DNA of 64,000 nt from Bacillus sp. CH30_1T (GTDB lineage: Bacteria > Bacillota > Bacilli > Bacillales > Bacillaceae_B). The notes under the pieces are model-generated. The model was not told where the DNA came from, ran no database searches, and saw nothing but the letters and a program-made list of their open reading frames with translations. Below are positions 17,302-26,180 of the stretch, piece by piece; within the stretch, counting starts at the first letter, position 1; each line of letters starts with the position of its first letter. The stretch is from assembly GCF_008364765.1 (NCBI RefSeq), contig NZ_VTUY01000004.1:690596-754595 (forward strand), in the 5' to 3' direction. Both the position numbers and the translations under genes were made by a program.

Positions 17302-18159
17302 TTATTCAATAAATAATCCCTCATTTGTATATAATTGCTCTAGCTTCCTTTGCCGAATACTTATGTTGTCTTGATCTCGATGTTGAAGACCTATTAAAAT
17401 GAGTTCGACTAAACTAACGACAGATGCAATCGAATGATGTCCTGAATTCATCCCTTCCTCGGTTGTGAGTGTAAGGTCAGAAATTTGTCCGAGGGGTGAT
17501 AATTGTCTATTGGTGATCGCAATGACATAAGAACCTTGTTTTTTTGCCTTCTCCACAAGCTCAATGGATTCAGTGCGGAACCGGGGAAACGAAAACATAA
17601 CCACAGTAGAACGTTGATCCAAATCACATATATCTTCAGGGGGAAATCCTGCTGGACTAGAGAGGAACACGTTTGTCCTGTATTGTTTTAACGTATAATA
17701 CATCCAATAAGCCGCTCCATAAGAACTCCCAAATCCACCAATATAAACTCGCTCTGATAGTTTTAAGCGATCAATGGTTTTCCATATTTCTTTCACGTCT
17801 AATTGACTCATTAGCTGCTCCAGTACGGATTTTTCTTTCTCAATGACCTTGCTGAATACACTCTCCTCATCACCATCTGTTGAGGATGAAGGAAATGATT
17901 CATTTTCATTAACCTGCTTCTTCTCTAACCAATCCCTTCGCACCACTTCCTGCATTTCAGAATATCCTTTAAAGCCTAACGCGTATCCTAATCGAATCAC
18001 AGTTGTTTCACTTACACCAACTTTCCTCCCCATCTGAAAAGCCGTGAGTATCGCTGCTTCACCTTGCTGCTGAAGAATCAACTCAGCGACTTTTTTTTGC
18101 CCGGCAGATAAGGAAGAATAGTTTTCTTTAATAATTCGTGCAATTGATTTTTGAACCAT
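17302..18159 (-). CDS. MurR/RpiR-family transcriptional regulator
   Basis: 285-residue regulator with an N-terminal RpiR-type helix-turn-helix (AFQMGRKVGVSETTVIRLGY at about residues 40-59) and a C-terminal SIS domain (VYIGGFGSSYGAAYWMYY, then ITNRQLSPLGQISDLTL). SIS domains normally bind phosphosugars, so the ligand in an amino acid operon is unclear; YjiH/M20 clusters often carry RpiR regulators. First gene of the five-gene operon and therefore likely to control it and itself. Upstream, TTGAAT and TATACT 18 bp apart could be its promoter, next to an inverted repeat (CGAAGGA/TCCTTCG, 18180-18195) between promoter and ribosome site. Confidence 0.88.
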   Translation of the reverse strand: MVQKSIARIIKENYSSLSAGQKKVAELILQQQGEAAILTAFQMGRKVGVSETTVIRLGYALGFKGYSEMQEVVRRDWLEKKQVNENESFPSSSTDGDEESVFSKVIEKEKSVLEQLMSQLDVKEIWKTIDRLKLSERVYIGGFGSSYGAAYWMYYTLKQYRTNVFLSSPAGFPPEDICDLDQRSTVVMFSFPRFRTESIELVEKAKKQGSYVIAITNRQLSPLGQISDLTLTTEEGMNSGHHSIASVVSLVELILIGLQHRDQDNISIRQRKLEQLYTNEGLFIE

Positions 18160-18319
18160 GACTACTCCTTTCTGTGCACCGAAGGAAATCCTTCGTTTTT
18201 TATAGTATAGTGTATGATATACTTCATATTCAATGAGAAATTTTATAATTCTGATATTTCCAAGTAAAAAGAATGCAATCGATGCGAACTACATTCTTTT
18301 AATAAGATTTCACAACCTA
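18160..18319. promoter_or_regulatory. Upstream region of the RpiR operon
   Basis: Contains a possible minus-strand promoter (TTGAAT, 18 bp, TATACT), an imperfect GTATA/TATAC dyad around 18205-18222 and the 16-bp hairpin CGAAGGAAATCCTTCG at 18180-18195 just before the ribosome site. The hairpin or dyad may be an RpiR target, but this is a guess from position. Confidence 0.4.
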
Positions 18320-18354
18320 AAAATGGCGTCCGATATAATACCAGACGCCATTTT
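18320..18354 (-). terminator. Terminator of the peptidoglycan-binding repeat gene
   Basis: AAAATGGCGTC pairs exactly with GACGCCATTTT (11 bp, 13-base loop), with T-rich sequence on the minus strand after the stem, 36 bp beyond the stop of the gene ending at 18391. Confidence 0.85.
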
Positions 18355-18390
18355 ATGGAAAATCATTGAATGATCTCTTGTTTATTCAAC

Positions 18391-19290
18391 CTAGTTACTT
18401 TCTTGAGATCCTTTATATTGTTTTGGTTTCTTGATAGGCTCTTTGCTTGGTTCTTTTGTTGGTTCTTTCACTGGTTCCTTGGTTGGTTCTTTGCTTGGTT
18501 CTTTCACTGGTTCTTTGCTTGGTTCTTTCGCTGGTTCTTTACTTGGTTCTTTAGCTGGTTCTTCAAATTTTACAGGACCTTCTTTTTCAGGCTTTTGTTC
18601 TTCTCCCAAGTCTTCGTCTTTTCCTTGGCCATCACCTGCTCCTTGACCTTCACCTGCTCCTTGACCTTCGCCTGCTCCTTGACCTTCACCTGCTCCTTGA
18701 CCTTCGCCTGCTCCTTGGCCTTCACCTACTCCTTGGCCTTCGCCTGCTCCTTGACCTTCACCTGCTCCTTGGCCATCACCTGCTCCTTGCCCTTTACCTG
18801 CTCCTTGGCCATCACCTGCTCCTTGGCCTTCACCTGCTCCTTGACCTTCGCCTGCTCCTTGGCCTTCACCTGCTCCTTGGCCTTCACCTGCTCCTTGGCC
18901 ATCACCTGCTCCTTGGCCTTTGTTTTTACCACCACCTGATGGTGATGGGAACTTTAGTTTAGAGTAAGTATAGGTAATTGATTCAAACGTTTTACTATCC
19001 ACTGCACCTGTTGCTGGGAGGCCATGTTTTTTCTGGAAATATTTCACTCCCTGAACAGTGGTACCATCATACTTCCCATGAATTTTACCTGCGTAGCTCC
19101 CTATGGACTTAAGCATTCCCTGAATGACGTAAACATCAGGTCCTTTTGCATCTTTTCCAACAGCATTACTGACTGATGACATGGAAAGTAGCAATATAAG
19201 AGCCAGAACAAAAGTACCAACCCCCTTAATGATTTTATCCCCCAGACTCCTTTTTTCTTTGTAAGATTTTTTGGTTAAATACTTTTTCAT
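18391..19290 (-). CDS. Secreted peptidoglycan-binding protein with GQGAGE hexapeptide and KEP repeats
   Basis: 299 residues. After a basic N-terminus there is a hydrophobic signal segment (GTFVLALILLLSMSSVSNA, about residues 25-43), then one PG_binding_1 domain (about 50-112: VYVIQGMLKSIGSYAGKI, GKYDGTTVQGVKYFQKKHG, LPATGAVDSKTF) of the kind found in SleB and other spore cortex proteins. The middle (about 120-220) is 16 tandem GQGAGE/D/K hexapeptides; the C-terminus is a (x-KEP)n stretch and ends YKGSQESN. No catalytic domain. AAGGAAGGTG lies before ATG 19290. The neighbour upstream is cwlJ, in the same direction but with a terminator between, so a spore envelope or cortex-binding role is plausible but inferred. 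Confidence 0.85.
   Translation of the reverse strand: MKKYLTKKSYKEKRSLGDKIIKGVGTFVLALILLLSMSSVSNAVGKDAKGPDVYVIQGMLKSIGSYAGKIHGKYDGTTVQGVKYFQKKHGLPATGAVDSKTFESITYTYSKLKFPSPSGGGKNKGQGAGDGQGAGEGQGAGEGQGAGEGQGAGEGQGAGDGQGAGKGQGAGDGQGAGEGQGAGEGQGVGEGQGAGEGQGAGEGQGAGEGQGAGEGQGAGDGQGKDEDLGEEQKPEKEGPVKFEEPAKEPSKEPAKEPSKEPVKEPSKEPTKEPVKEPTKEPSKEPIKKPKQYKGSQESN
18623..18919 (-). repeat. 18-bp tandem repeat array encoding GQGAGE/D
   Basis: About 16 direct copies of an 18-bp unit (plus strand CCTTGGCCATCACCTGCT with CCTTGACCTTCGCC variants), all in frame and differing mostly at third positions. Copy number could change by slippage or recombination without frameshift. It is coding, not CRISPR: there are no unique spacers. 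Confidence 0.92.
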
Positions 19291-19512
19291 TTAAGTACAC
19301 CTTCCTTATGTTGAGAGTTATAGTTACAAATCTTACTATCCCCAAAATATCTCGTATCATGACGCGAATTCCAGACTTTTTTCAATTAACCTTTACCGGC
19401 CTTTATGTACTTTTGAAAAGAAATCCTAACCAGCATATTTGTACTTTAATTAAAATTTTCCATCACCATTTTTTTAAATAGGCGATTTGAACAGAGAAAA
19501 AAACAAAAAAAA

Positions 19513-19533
19513 ACACTTGAAAAATTCAAATGT
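19513..19533 (-). terminator. Terminator of cwlJ
   Basis: ACATTTGAA and TTCAAGTGT (minus strand) form a 9-bp stem with a 3-base loop and eight or more T follow, about 40 bp after the cwlJ stop. Confidence 0.85.
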
Positions 19534-19575
19534 TTTTTTGTCCGAGATTTTCAAATCAGTATAAATATATCCTTA

Positions 19576-20016
19576 CTACCCTTGCAAACCTGATTGAAAT
19601 ACAGTTGGACAATCAGTACGAGTAGGCTGATAAAAGCAATGACTTTTAAATCTGCCTGAGTTTGCTTGATTATACCATTTACTTGGACAATTACCAGATG
19701 GCTTGAAAAACCACATGCTAAAACTAGCAGGATGTATTCGTCGGCCATTTATTACTTTTCTAGCCATGTCGAGTTCGTTACTTCTTGCCCTTTGATAAAA
19801 GTATCCTTTTTGCGTTGCTTCAAATCCTCCAGGGCTTTGGTAGACCATTTGCTTGATACTTCTGATTTTCTTAAAATCCAAACAATCCCCTAATACCCGA
19901 TTAACACCTACATTACCGACCATCATCATCCCTTGATTTCCTTCACCCTCAGCTTCTGCCCTCATTAATCTGGCAAGAAGTTTAACTTCTTCTTCATTGT
20001 GTTTTATTAATGGCAC
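19576..20016 (-). CDS. cwlJ: Spore cortex-lytic hydrolase CwlJ
   Basis: Cell wall hydrolase of the SleB/CwlJ fold (146 residues; B. subtilis CwlJ is 142), which degrades cortex peptidoglycan during germination and is activated by calcium-dipicolinate. The N-terminal LLARLMRAEAEGEGNQGM contains the catalytic Glu (Glu21); further family blocks are VGNVGVNRVLGDCLDFK, KGYFYQRARS, SMWFFKPSGNCPSKWYNQ and SGRFKSHCFYQPT. Unlike SleB it has no signal peptide or peptidoglycan-binding domain. The start is GTG 20016 with GGGAGG 9 bases upstream. In many Bacillus species cwlJ is next to gerQ; here it is alone behind a sigma-E-like promoter, with a PG-binding repeat protein downstream. Confidence 0.95.
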   Translation of the reverse strand: MPLIKHNEEEVKLLARLMRAEAEGEGNQGMMMVGNVGVNRVLGDCLDFKKIRSIKQMVYQSPGGFEATQKGYFYQRARSNELDMARKVINGRRIHPASFSMWFFKPSGNCPSKWYNQANSGRFKSHCFYQPTRTDCPTVFQSGLQG

Positions 20017-20046
20017 TTTTATCAGCCTCCCTCATATCCTCATATC

Positions 20047-20075
20047 AATATATGGGTGGTCAGACTGTCCTATAC
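20047..20075 (-). promoter_or_regulatory. Sigma-E-type promoter of cwlJ
   Basis: Minus-strand GTATA (20075-20071), a 16-bp spacer, and CATATATT (20054-20047) fit the sigma-E pattern (ATA, 16-18 bp, CATAnnnT). It is 31 bp before the cwlJ start. cwlJ of B. subtilis is expressed in the mother cell under sigma-E, which agrees. Confidence 0.7.
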
Positions 20076-20100
20076 TAGGTGCAGACATCATCATATAATG

Positions 20101-20128
20101 AAAATAAGGTCCCACAAAGGACCTCATT
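20101..20128 (-). terminator. Hairpin after the acyl-CoA ligase gene
   Basis: AAATGAGGTCC and GGACCTTATTTT (minus strand) form a stem with a 6-base loop, just beyond the stop at 20132. The T-run is short. Confidence 0.65.
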
Positions 20129-20131
20129 TCG

Positions 20132-21694
20132 TTATCGTGTATTTTCTTTCCGGTAAATATTTTCTCGAAGTAAAAACTTTTGAATCTTACCACTTGCATT
20201 CCGAGGAAGTTCTTCTACGAATATATATTCACGAGGCCTCTTATAATCGGCCAACAGATCCCCATTTTTCATAAAGAGATCGAGATCTTGCGAAGACAAT
20301 GAAGGATTTTTGGACACGACAACGGCAATCACCTGTTCTCCCCATTTTTCATGAGGCCGACCGAGTACCGCAACATCTACAATATCTTCATGGGCGTGCA
20401 AAGCATCCTCTACTTCACGGGGGTACACATTTTCTCCTCCCGATATCACCAAATCATCCACCCGATCAGCGACGTATAGATACCCGTCCTCATCCATATA
20501 GCCTAAATCACTGGAATGATACCAGCCTTTATACAATGCTCTTTCCGTCGCTTCCTTGCGATTGAAATATTCAAGCATTGTACAGGAACCACGAACAATG
20601 ATTTCCCCGACTTCACCAGGCTTGCAAAGTTCATCCGGTTCAGAAGGGCCGTTTTCATTCGGTTTGACTACACGTATTTCATGATTATAGGCAGCCCTTC
20701 CTGCCGAGCCTGTCTTGATTAGCTGCTCATCCTGAAGGAGGAAGGTAACCGCTGGACCCATCTCAGTCTGACCATAGGCTTGTATCAAGTCAATCTTCAT
20801 TTTCTCATGGAGAGCACTCACAAGGACTGGTGCCATTGGGGCAGCCCCATAAAGACCAACCCGTAAAGATGAAGTATCGTAATCATCCACCCCGTGTTGC
20901 AGAAGCATATTCCACATCGTTGGAGCGGCAAAAAAAGAACTGACCTTTTCCCGCTCAATCACTTCCAATACGGTTTGCGGATGAAACTGATGAACGATAA
21001 TATTCTTCGCTCCCGCTTGAACACGTGGAAGGAAACAGCAATGAAGCTCTGCACAATGAAACATAGGTGCTGTAACTAGCCCTATGTCATTAGGTGTCAG
21101 TCCCATAACAGACGTACAAATCAAGCTCTGCTCAGCCATATCCCTATGCCTGTGCAGCACACCCTTTGGTCTTCCGGTTGTCCCGCTCGTATACATAATC
21201 GCATATGCGTCCGTTTCTTTTACCGGGATGTCTATTAAGACATTCGAACATTGATTCACAACTTCTTTATAGTTTTGAGAAAAAATAGGGGCATCGTCTC
21301 CAACATACCAAAAAAGGGTCTGTCGAAAATCTTGTGAAATCCGCTCAATCGGTAGGGTGAGGGCTTCTTCAAAAATCACTACCTTTGGTTCGGCATCTTC
21401 TAAAATGTAGTGTATTTCTTGAGACTTCAATCGGAAATTAATTGGGTTAATCACCGCACCAATCTTTCCACACGCAAAGTACACAGTTGCTAACTCCAGA
21501 GTATTAAATAGATACGTCGAAACCCGATCTCCCTTTTTCACACCTGCCTTTAGCAACGCATTGGCTGCACGATGAACTTCATCCTGCCACTGTGCAAATG
21601 TTAACCTGGTACCTGTTTTCTCTTCTACAATCGCCTCTTTGTTCCGAAATTTTTCTACCGTTTGATCAAAAATGGATCCTGTGGTTGCGTACAT
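20132..21694 (-). CDS. Fatty acyl-CoA ligase (AMP-forming)
   Basis: Acyl-adenylate-forming enzyme of 520 residues that makes acyl-CoA from fatty acid, ATP and CoA. Motif P-loop is YTSGTTGRPKGVLHRH (about residue 165); the A5-type motif YGQTEMGPAV, the A8-type motif HSSDLGYMDEDGYLYVADR, and the C-terminal Lys in PRNASGKIQK are all present. ATG 21694 (AAAGGAGGAG upstream) replaces an 11-residue open extension. Chain length preference cannot be told; similarity is to medium/long-chain FadD and YngI-type enzymes. It is a single gene; a perfect palindrome (21714-21727) lies just upstream. Confidence 0.9.
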   Translation of the reverse strand: MYATTGSIFDQTVEKFRNKEAIVEEKTGTRLTFAQWQDEVHRAANALLKAGVKKGDRVSTYLFNTLELATVYFACGKIGAVINPINFRLKSQEIHYILEDAEPKVVIFEEALTLPIERISQDFRQTLFWYVGDDAPIFSQNYKEVVNQCSNVLIDIPVKETDAYAIMYTSGTTGRPKGVLHRHRDMAEQSLICTSVMGLTPNDIGLVTAPMFHCAELHCCFLPRVQAGAKNIIVHQFHPQTVLEVIEREKVSSFFAAPTMWNMLLQHGVDDYDTSSLRVGLYGAAPMAPVLVSALHEKMKIDLIQAYGQTEMGPAVTFLLQDEQLIKTGSAGRAAYNHEIRVVKPNENGPSEPDELCKPGEVGEIIVRGSCTMLEYFNRKEATERALYKGWYHSSDLGYMDEDGYLYVADRVDDLVISGGENVYPREVEDALHAHEDIVDVAVLGRPHEKWGEQVIAVVVSKNPSLSSQDLDLFMKNGDLLADYKRPREYIFVEELPRNASGKIQKFLLRENIYRKENTR

Positions 21695-21713
21695 ATTTCT
21701 CCTCCTTTTAAGT

Positions 21714-21727
21714 ATGGGATATCCCAT
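21714..21727. promoter_or_regulatory. Palindrome upstream of the acyl-CoA ligase gene
   Basis: ATGGGATATCCCAT is a perfect 14-bp inverted repeat 20 bp before the start codon, close to a second dyad (ATTACTGTAAT). It differs from the 18-bp TetR-type palindromes of the 35-44 kb locus. Position suits a repressor site; the protein is unknown. Confidence 0.45.
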
Positions 21728-21820
21728 TACTGTAATATTCCCTAATCAATTATGTTCGAGATTGTTGTACGTATACCCTCCTTTAATATCTGATAATTCA
21801 GAAATATATTCATAAAGAAA

Positions 21821-21853
21821 AACGTCACCTTCTACTTGAGAAAAGGTGACGTT
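21821..21853 (-). terminator. Terminator of the xpt-pbuX operon
   Basis: AACGTCACCTT and AAGGTGACGTT form an 11-bp stem with an 11-base loop; TTTTTC follows on the minus strand. Confidence 0.9.
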
Positions 21854-21869
21854 CTTTCTGCAACAATGA

Positions 21870-23173
21870 TTACGAAGCTTTCTGCTCATTCAACACAACA
21901 TTGAGCTTGCGTTTAGAAAACACGTTAAAAAACATATTCAGTCCAATGGCTGTTATACTTCCAGCAACAATCCCGTTATCCGTCAAGATTCGGATGCTGG
22001 ATGGCATCTGAGCAAATAATTCCGGAACAGCAGTTACTCCTAATCCCATTCCAACTGAACAGGCGATAATCAATAGATTTTCTTGAGATGCAAAATTCAC
22101 ATGGCTAAGCATCTTAATCCCATAAGCTACCACCATCCCGAACATGGCCACCATCGCCCCGCCTAATACTGAAGCAGGAATCACTGTCGTTAAAGCACCA
22201 ATCTTTGGTACCAATCCAAGGATCACGAGAAATGCTCCTGTTGCATAAATCACACTGTTGCGCTTCACACCTGAAAGCTGAACCAAACCTACGTTTTGTG
22301 AATAAGCGGTGTAAGGGAATGCATTGAATAAACCACCTAGTACGATTGCCAGCCCTTCAGCACGGTAGCCCCTTGATAAATCCTCTTCTGTAATCTCTTT
22401 ATCGCTGATATCTGCAAGAGCAAAATAAACACCTGTTGATTCCACCAAACTCACCATCGCTACTAAAATCATGGTTAGTATGGCTGTTATTTCAAACGTC
22501 GGCATCCCAAAGTAGAAAGGTTTTGCCATATGAAACCAGGATGCATCCCCAACCGCACTAAAATCTACTTTGCCTAAAACAAATGCAACGGCTGTTCCTG
22601 CCATCAACCCGAGTAGAATGGAGACAGAGCGAACAAAACCGGTAAAGAACTTATAAAGGATTAAAATAAAAAATAACGTTCCAAAAGCCAGAGACAAATT
22701 TTCCAATGATCCGAAATCAGCGCTCCCTTGTCCTCCTGCCATATTGTTCATGGCTACTGGAATCAAGGTAATCCCTATGATCGTTACTACAGAACCAGTC
22801 ACTACAGGAGGGAAGAAACGAACCAGTTTCCCAAAGTACTTACTGATTACAACAACGAATAATCCTGAAACCAGTATGGAACCGTAGATCGCTGAAATAC
22901 CATATTGCCCACCAATCGCGATCATTGGCCCTACTGCCGTAAACGTACATCCGAGTACGACCGGAAGTCCTATCCCAAAGAAACGATTCTTCCATACTTG
23001 AAGCAAAGTTGCGATCCCGCACATAAAGATATCAATGGAGACCAGATAAGTGAGTTGTTCTCCCGTTAATCCTAATGCTCCTCCTACGATCAGAGGAACA
23101 ATGACCGCTCCCGCATACATAGCGAGAACGTGCTGAATCCCGAGTGACGCGAGTTTGATAGGCTGATTTTTCA

Positions 23174-23174
<1 letters not shown>
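21870..23174 (-). CDS. pbuX: Xanthine permease (NCS2 family)
   Basis: Nucleobase:cation symporter of 434 residues with about 12-14 membrane segments. It begins with ASLGIQHVLAMYAGAVIVPL, the NCS2 first-helix block, and contains VVLGCTFTAVGPMIAIG and the NCS2 signature near AIVLGGLFNAFPYTAYSQN. Its start ATG shares one base with the xpt stop (TAATG), and GGAGG lies inside the end of xpt, so translation is coupled. Xanthine specificity rests on pairing with xpt and the guanine riboswitch, as in B. subtilis. Confidence 0.94.
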
Positions 23175-23967
<793 letters not shown>

Positions 23968-23994
23968 AAAACGAATATTGATTTGATATTGGAT

Positions 23995-24023
23995 AGTATA
24001 ACGGGAACTCAGCAGTTTGTAAA
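23995..24023 (-). promoter_or_regulatory. Sigma-A promoter of xpt-pbuX
   Basis: Minus-strand TTTACA (24023-24018), 17 bp, TATACT (24000-23995). It is about 28 bp before the aptamer, so the transcript would begin just upstream of P1. Confidence 0.8.
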
Positions 24024-24078
24024 GGTTCATTTCTTAACAATATGTGCATTTTATATAAAAATGTTCGTATAATGAGTA

Positions 24079-24113
24079 AACGGGCATAAAGTTTCATCCA
24101 CTTTACACCCGTT
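24079..24113 (-). terminator. Hairpin at the end of the sulfate/siroheme operon
   Basis: AACGGGTGTAAAGT and ACTTTATGCCCGTT (minus strand) form a 14-bp stem with one mismatch; the left arm includes the stop region of the last gene. The following T-run is poor. Confidence 0.65.
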
Positions 24114-24654
24114 CAGATAGTTCCTTTAATCGTTTCCTTTTCTCCCCATCAGATAAGTCTGATGCCTTGATTTCTTTTCTCTTTGTGGCAATGAAATCTA
24201 GCTTTTCTATATAGGAATCATCAAATGGTTGGAAGATTTGATTGGTAAGCCTTTTTGCTAAGAATGGACTAGCTCCGCCGGTGGAAACGGCAATCGTTAA
24301 GTTCCCTTTTTGTCTAAAGGAGACCATCTGCAAATTTCCGCAATCACCGTCATCCACCACACATAATAGTTGATTTTCCTCGGATTGCATTTTCACCTGT
24401 TCATTCACCCATCGTTCATTCGTGGCAGCGATGACGATAAAAGCACCTCGTAAATCATCACGTTCCACTTCTCTTTTGATCCATATAATTCTTTTTTCTT
24501 CATGTAATGCTTGAATTCCATCAATAGCGTCAGGACTGATGACTGTTATCATCGCTCCCTGCTCTAAAAATACAAAGAGCTTCCTATATGCCACTTTCCC
24601 TCCGCCTACAATCGTAACTTGTTTTCCGTTCACATCAATCATGACAGGCAGCAT
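24103..24654 (-). CDS. sirC: Precorrin-2 dehydrogenase (siroheme synthesis, YlnF/SirC-like)
   Basis: NAD-dependent oxidation of precorrin-2 to sirohydrochlorin, the second step to siroheme. 183 residues from ATG 24654 (AAAGGAG 6 bases upstream); it overlaps sirB by 20 bp. The Rossmann motif VTIVGGGKVAYRKLFVFLEQ is at residues about 13-32, followed by VIAATNERWVNEQV and the CysG N-terminal-type SPFLAKRLTNQI region. The domain for ferrochelation is not separate here, since sirB is present. Last gene of the operon. Confidence 0.92.
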   Translation of the reverse strand: MLPVMIDVNGKQVTIVGGGKVAYRKLFVFLEQGAMITVISPDAIDGIQALHEEKRIIWIKREVERDDLRGAFIVIAATNERWVNEQVKMQSEENQLLCVVDDGDCGNLQMVSFRQKGNLTIAVSTGGASPFLAKRLTNQIFQPFDDSYIEKLDFIATKRKEIKASDLSDGEKRKRLKELSERV

Positions 24655-25390
24655 GTAATTCTCCTTTATCGCATAGGGTTTCATTCACGCGGTCCAGAAA
24701 TGCTTCTTCCACAAGGGGGTCATACCCTAAATAATCACCCAGAATAATATGCTCATTTTTCGTTTGGCTGATCTCCCTTTCAATTCCTTTCATGAGTAAA
24801 CCGGTAAATAGCAAGTAGGGAATGAAAATGACGTTTCTCTCTGTATTCTTGACAGATTCCAAGGTGTCTGAAAAGCTTGGTGAGGCTGCTGTTAAGTAAC
24901 AGGTCCTCACATCTGCTAACGGGCTATTTTCATACACAAGTTCAGCTAGGGCCCCTAAATCCTTTGTAACATCAGGGTCTGAACTACCTCTACCTATCAA
25001 TATGGCAACGGTAGAAGAGTCAATTGAAGCTGCATCGTGTATTTTCTTCATGACACTTTCAGCCATCTTATTGTGAACCCCAATAGGCTTTCCATACTTT
25101 ACCTTAATCCAAGGATAGGCTTCTTGACATTTTTGAACTTCATCTGGAATGTCTTTTTTTGCATGAACCGCCGTCAAAAGGAGAAGGGGAACGACGGAAA
25201 CGTGTGAAGCTCCTTTTTCCACGCATGCTTTAAACCCTTCTTCAATGGTAGGTGATGCAAGCTCAAGAAAGCTTATTTCCTGAATATCCGCTTCCACTTG
25301 GTTCTGGCATCTTTTAATAAAATCAATGGCTTCTTCACGGGCTTTCACAATACGACTTCCATGACAGACGTATAAGATCGCGCGTCTCAC
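24635..25390 (-). CDS. sirB: Sirohydrochlorin ferrochelatase (SirB/YlnE)
   Basis: CbiX/SirB-type chelatase of 251 residues which inserts Fe(II) into sirohydrochlorin. The N-terminal active-site motif is ILYVCHGSR with His10 as metal ligand, and the second metal-site region is VSVVPLLLLTAVHAKKDIP with a further His. The second half (from about residue 125) repeats the fold (VAILIGRGSSDPDV). Start codon is GTG 25390, directly after the sumT stop codon. Confidence 0.93.
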   Translation of the reverse strand: MRRAILYVCHGSRIVKAREEAIDFIKRCQNQVEADIQEISFLELASPTIEEGFKACVEKGASHVSVVPLLLLTAVHAKKDIPDEVQKCQEAYPWIKVKYGKPIGVHNKMAESVMKKIHDAASIDSSTVAILIGRGSSDPDVTKDLGALAELVYENSPLADVRTCYLTAASPSFSDTLESVKNTERNVIFIPYLLFTGLLMKGIEREISQTKNEHIILGDYLGYDPLVEEAFLDRVNETLCDKGELHAACHD

Positions 25391-26167
25391 TTAGAGTGCC
25401 TCGCTCATGATCGATTTCTTTTCAAAGGCTTCTTCAAACCATTGAATCTTCTCCCGGAAACGGACCACTTCTCCGACGATGATCATACTTGGATTCTCAA
25501 TTTTTTCTTCTTTCACAATATCGATTATCGTTTCCAGCGTCCCTGTTACAGTCCTTTGTACTTCTGTTGTTCCCCAGTGGACGAGAGCCACAGGAGTATC
25601 CTTGCACTTCCCATAATGAATGAGCTTTTCTTTAATGTAAGGGAGATTGCCGACTCCCATATAAATGGCCAGGGTATCGATTCCTTTGGCCAGACTCTCC
25701 CACTTTTCATCTTCTTGTTGATTATTTTGTTTATGCCCGGTAACAAAGGCGACACTTGAACTGGCTTCCCGGTGTGTAACGGGAATCCCTGCGTAGGCTG
25801 CCGCTGCTATTCCTGAAGTGATACCGGGGACAATTTCAAAGGGAATCCCTTTTTTTGCAAGTGCTTCAGCTTCTTCTCCACCCCTTCCAAACACGAAGGG
25901 ATCTCCACCTTTTAATCTCACCACTACCTTGCCGCTGGAAGCATATCGCACGAGAAAATGATTGATCGTATCTTGTTTCATTGTATGATAGTTTGGCAGT
26001 TTCCCGCAGTATATCAAATCGGCTCCTTTTTTTGCATCGGAGAGAAGCTCTTTATTCACCAGACGGTCATATAATATGACATCTGCCTTTTGTATTGATT
26101 TCAATGCTTTTAGTGTGATTAATTCAGGATCTCCAGGACCCGCTCCCACCAAGTAAACTTTCCCCAT
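25391..26167 (-). CDS. sumT: Uroporphyrinogen-III C-methyltransferase (SUMT, YlnD)
   Basis: SAM-dependent methylase making precorrin-2 from uroporphyrinogen III, the branch point to siroheme. 258 residues, single domain. Motifs: VYLVGAGPGDPELITLKA at the N-terminus, VVRLKGGDPFVFGRGGEEA in the middle, and VPGITSGIAAAAYAGIPVTH, all standard for CobA/SUMT. AAGGAGG lies 8 bases before ATG 26167. It follows DUF3906 by 13 bp; sirB starts at the next base after its stop codon. Confidence 0.95.
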   Translation of the reverse strand: MGKVYLVGAGPGDPELITLKALKSIQKADVILYDRLVNKELLSDAKKGADLIYCGKLPNYHTMKQDTINHFLVRYASSGKVVVRLKGGDPFVFGRGGEEAEALAKKGIPFEIVPGITSGIAAAAYAGIPVTHREASSSVAFVTGHKQNNQQEDEKWESLAKGIDTLAIYMGVGNLPYIKEKLIHYGKCKDTPVALVHWGTTEVQRTVTGTLETIIDIVKEEKIENPSMIIVGEVVRFREKIQWFEEAFEKKSIMSEAL

Positions 26168-26180
26168 CCATTATTCCTCC

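Noticed and set aside
18623-18919. Possible CRISPR-like array
   Set aside because: Repeats are contiguous 18-bp units without spacers and encode hexapeptides in frame.
18370-18939. 189-codon plus-strand ORF rich in Cys-Ser-Leu-Thr-Phe repeats
   Set aside because: It is the antisense shadow of the GQGAGE/KEP repeat gene; the regular pattern comes from the 18-bp DNA repeat and there is no ribosome site.
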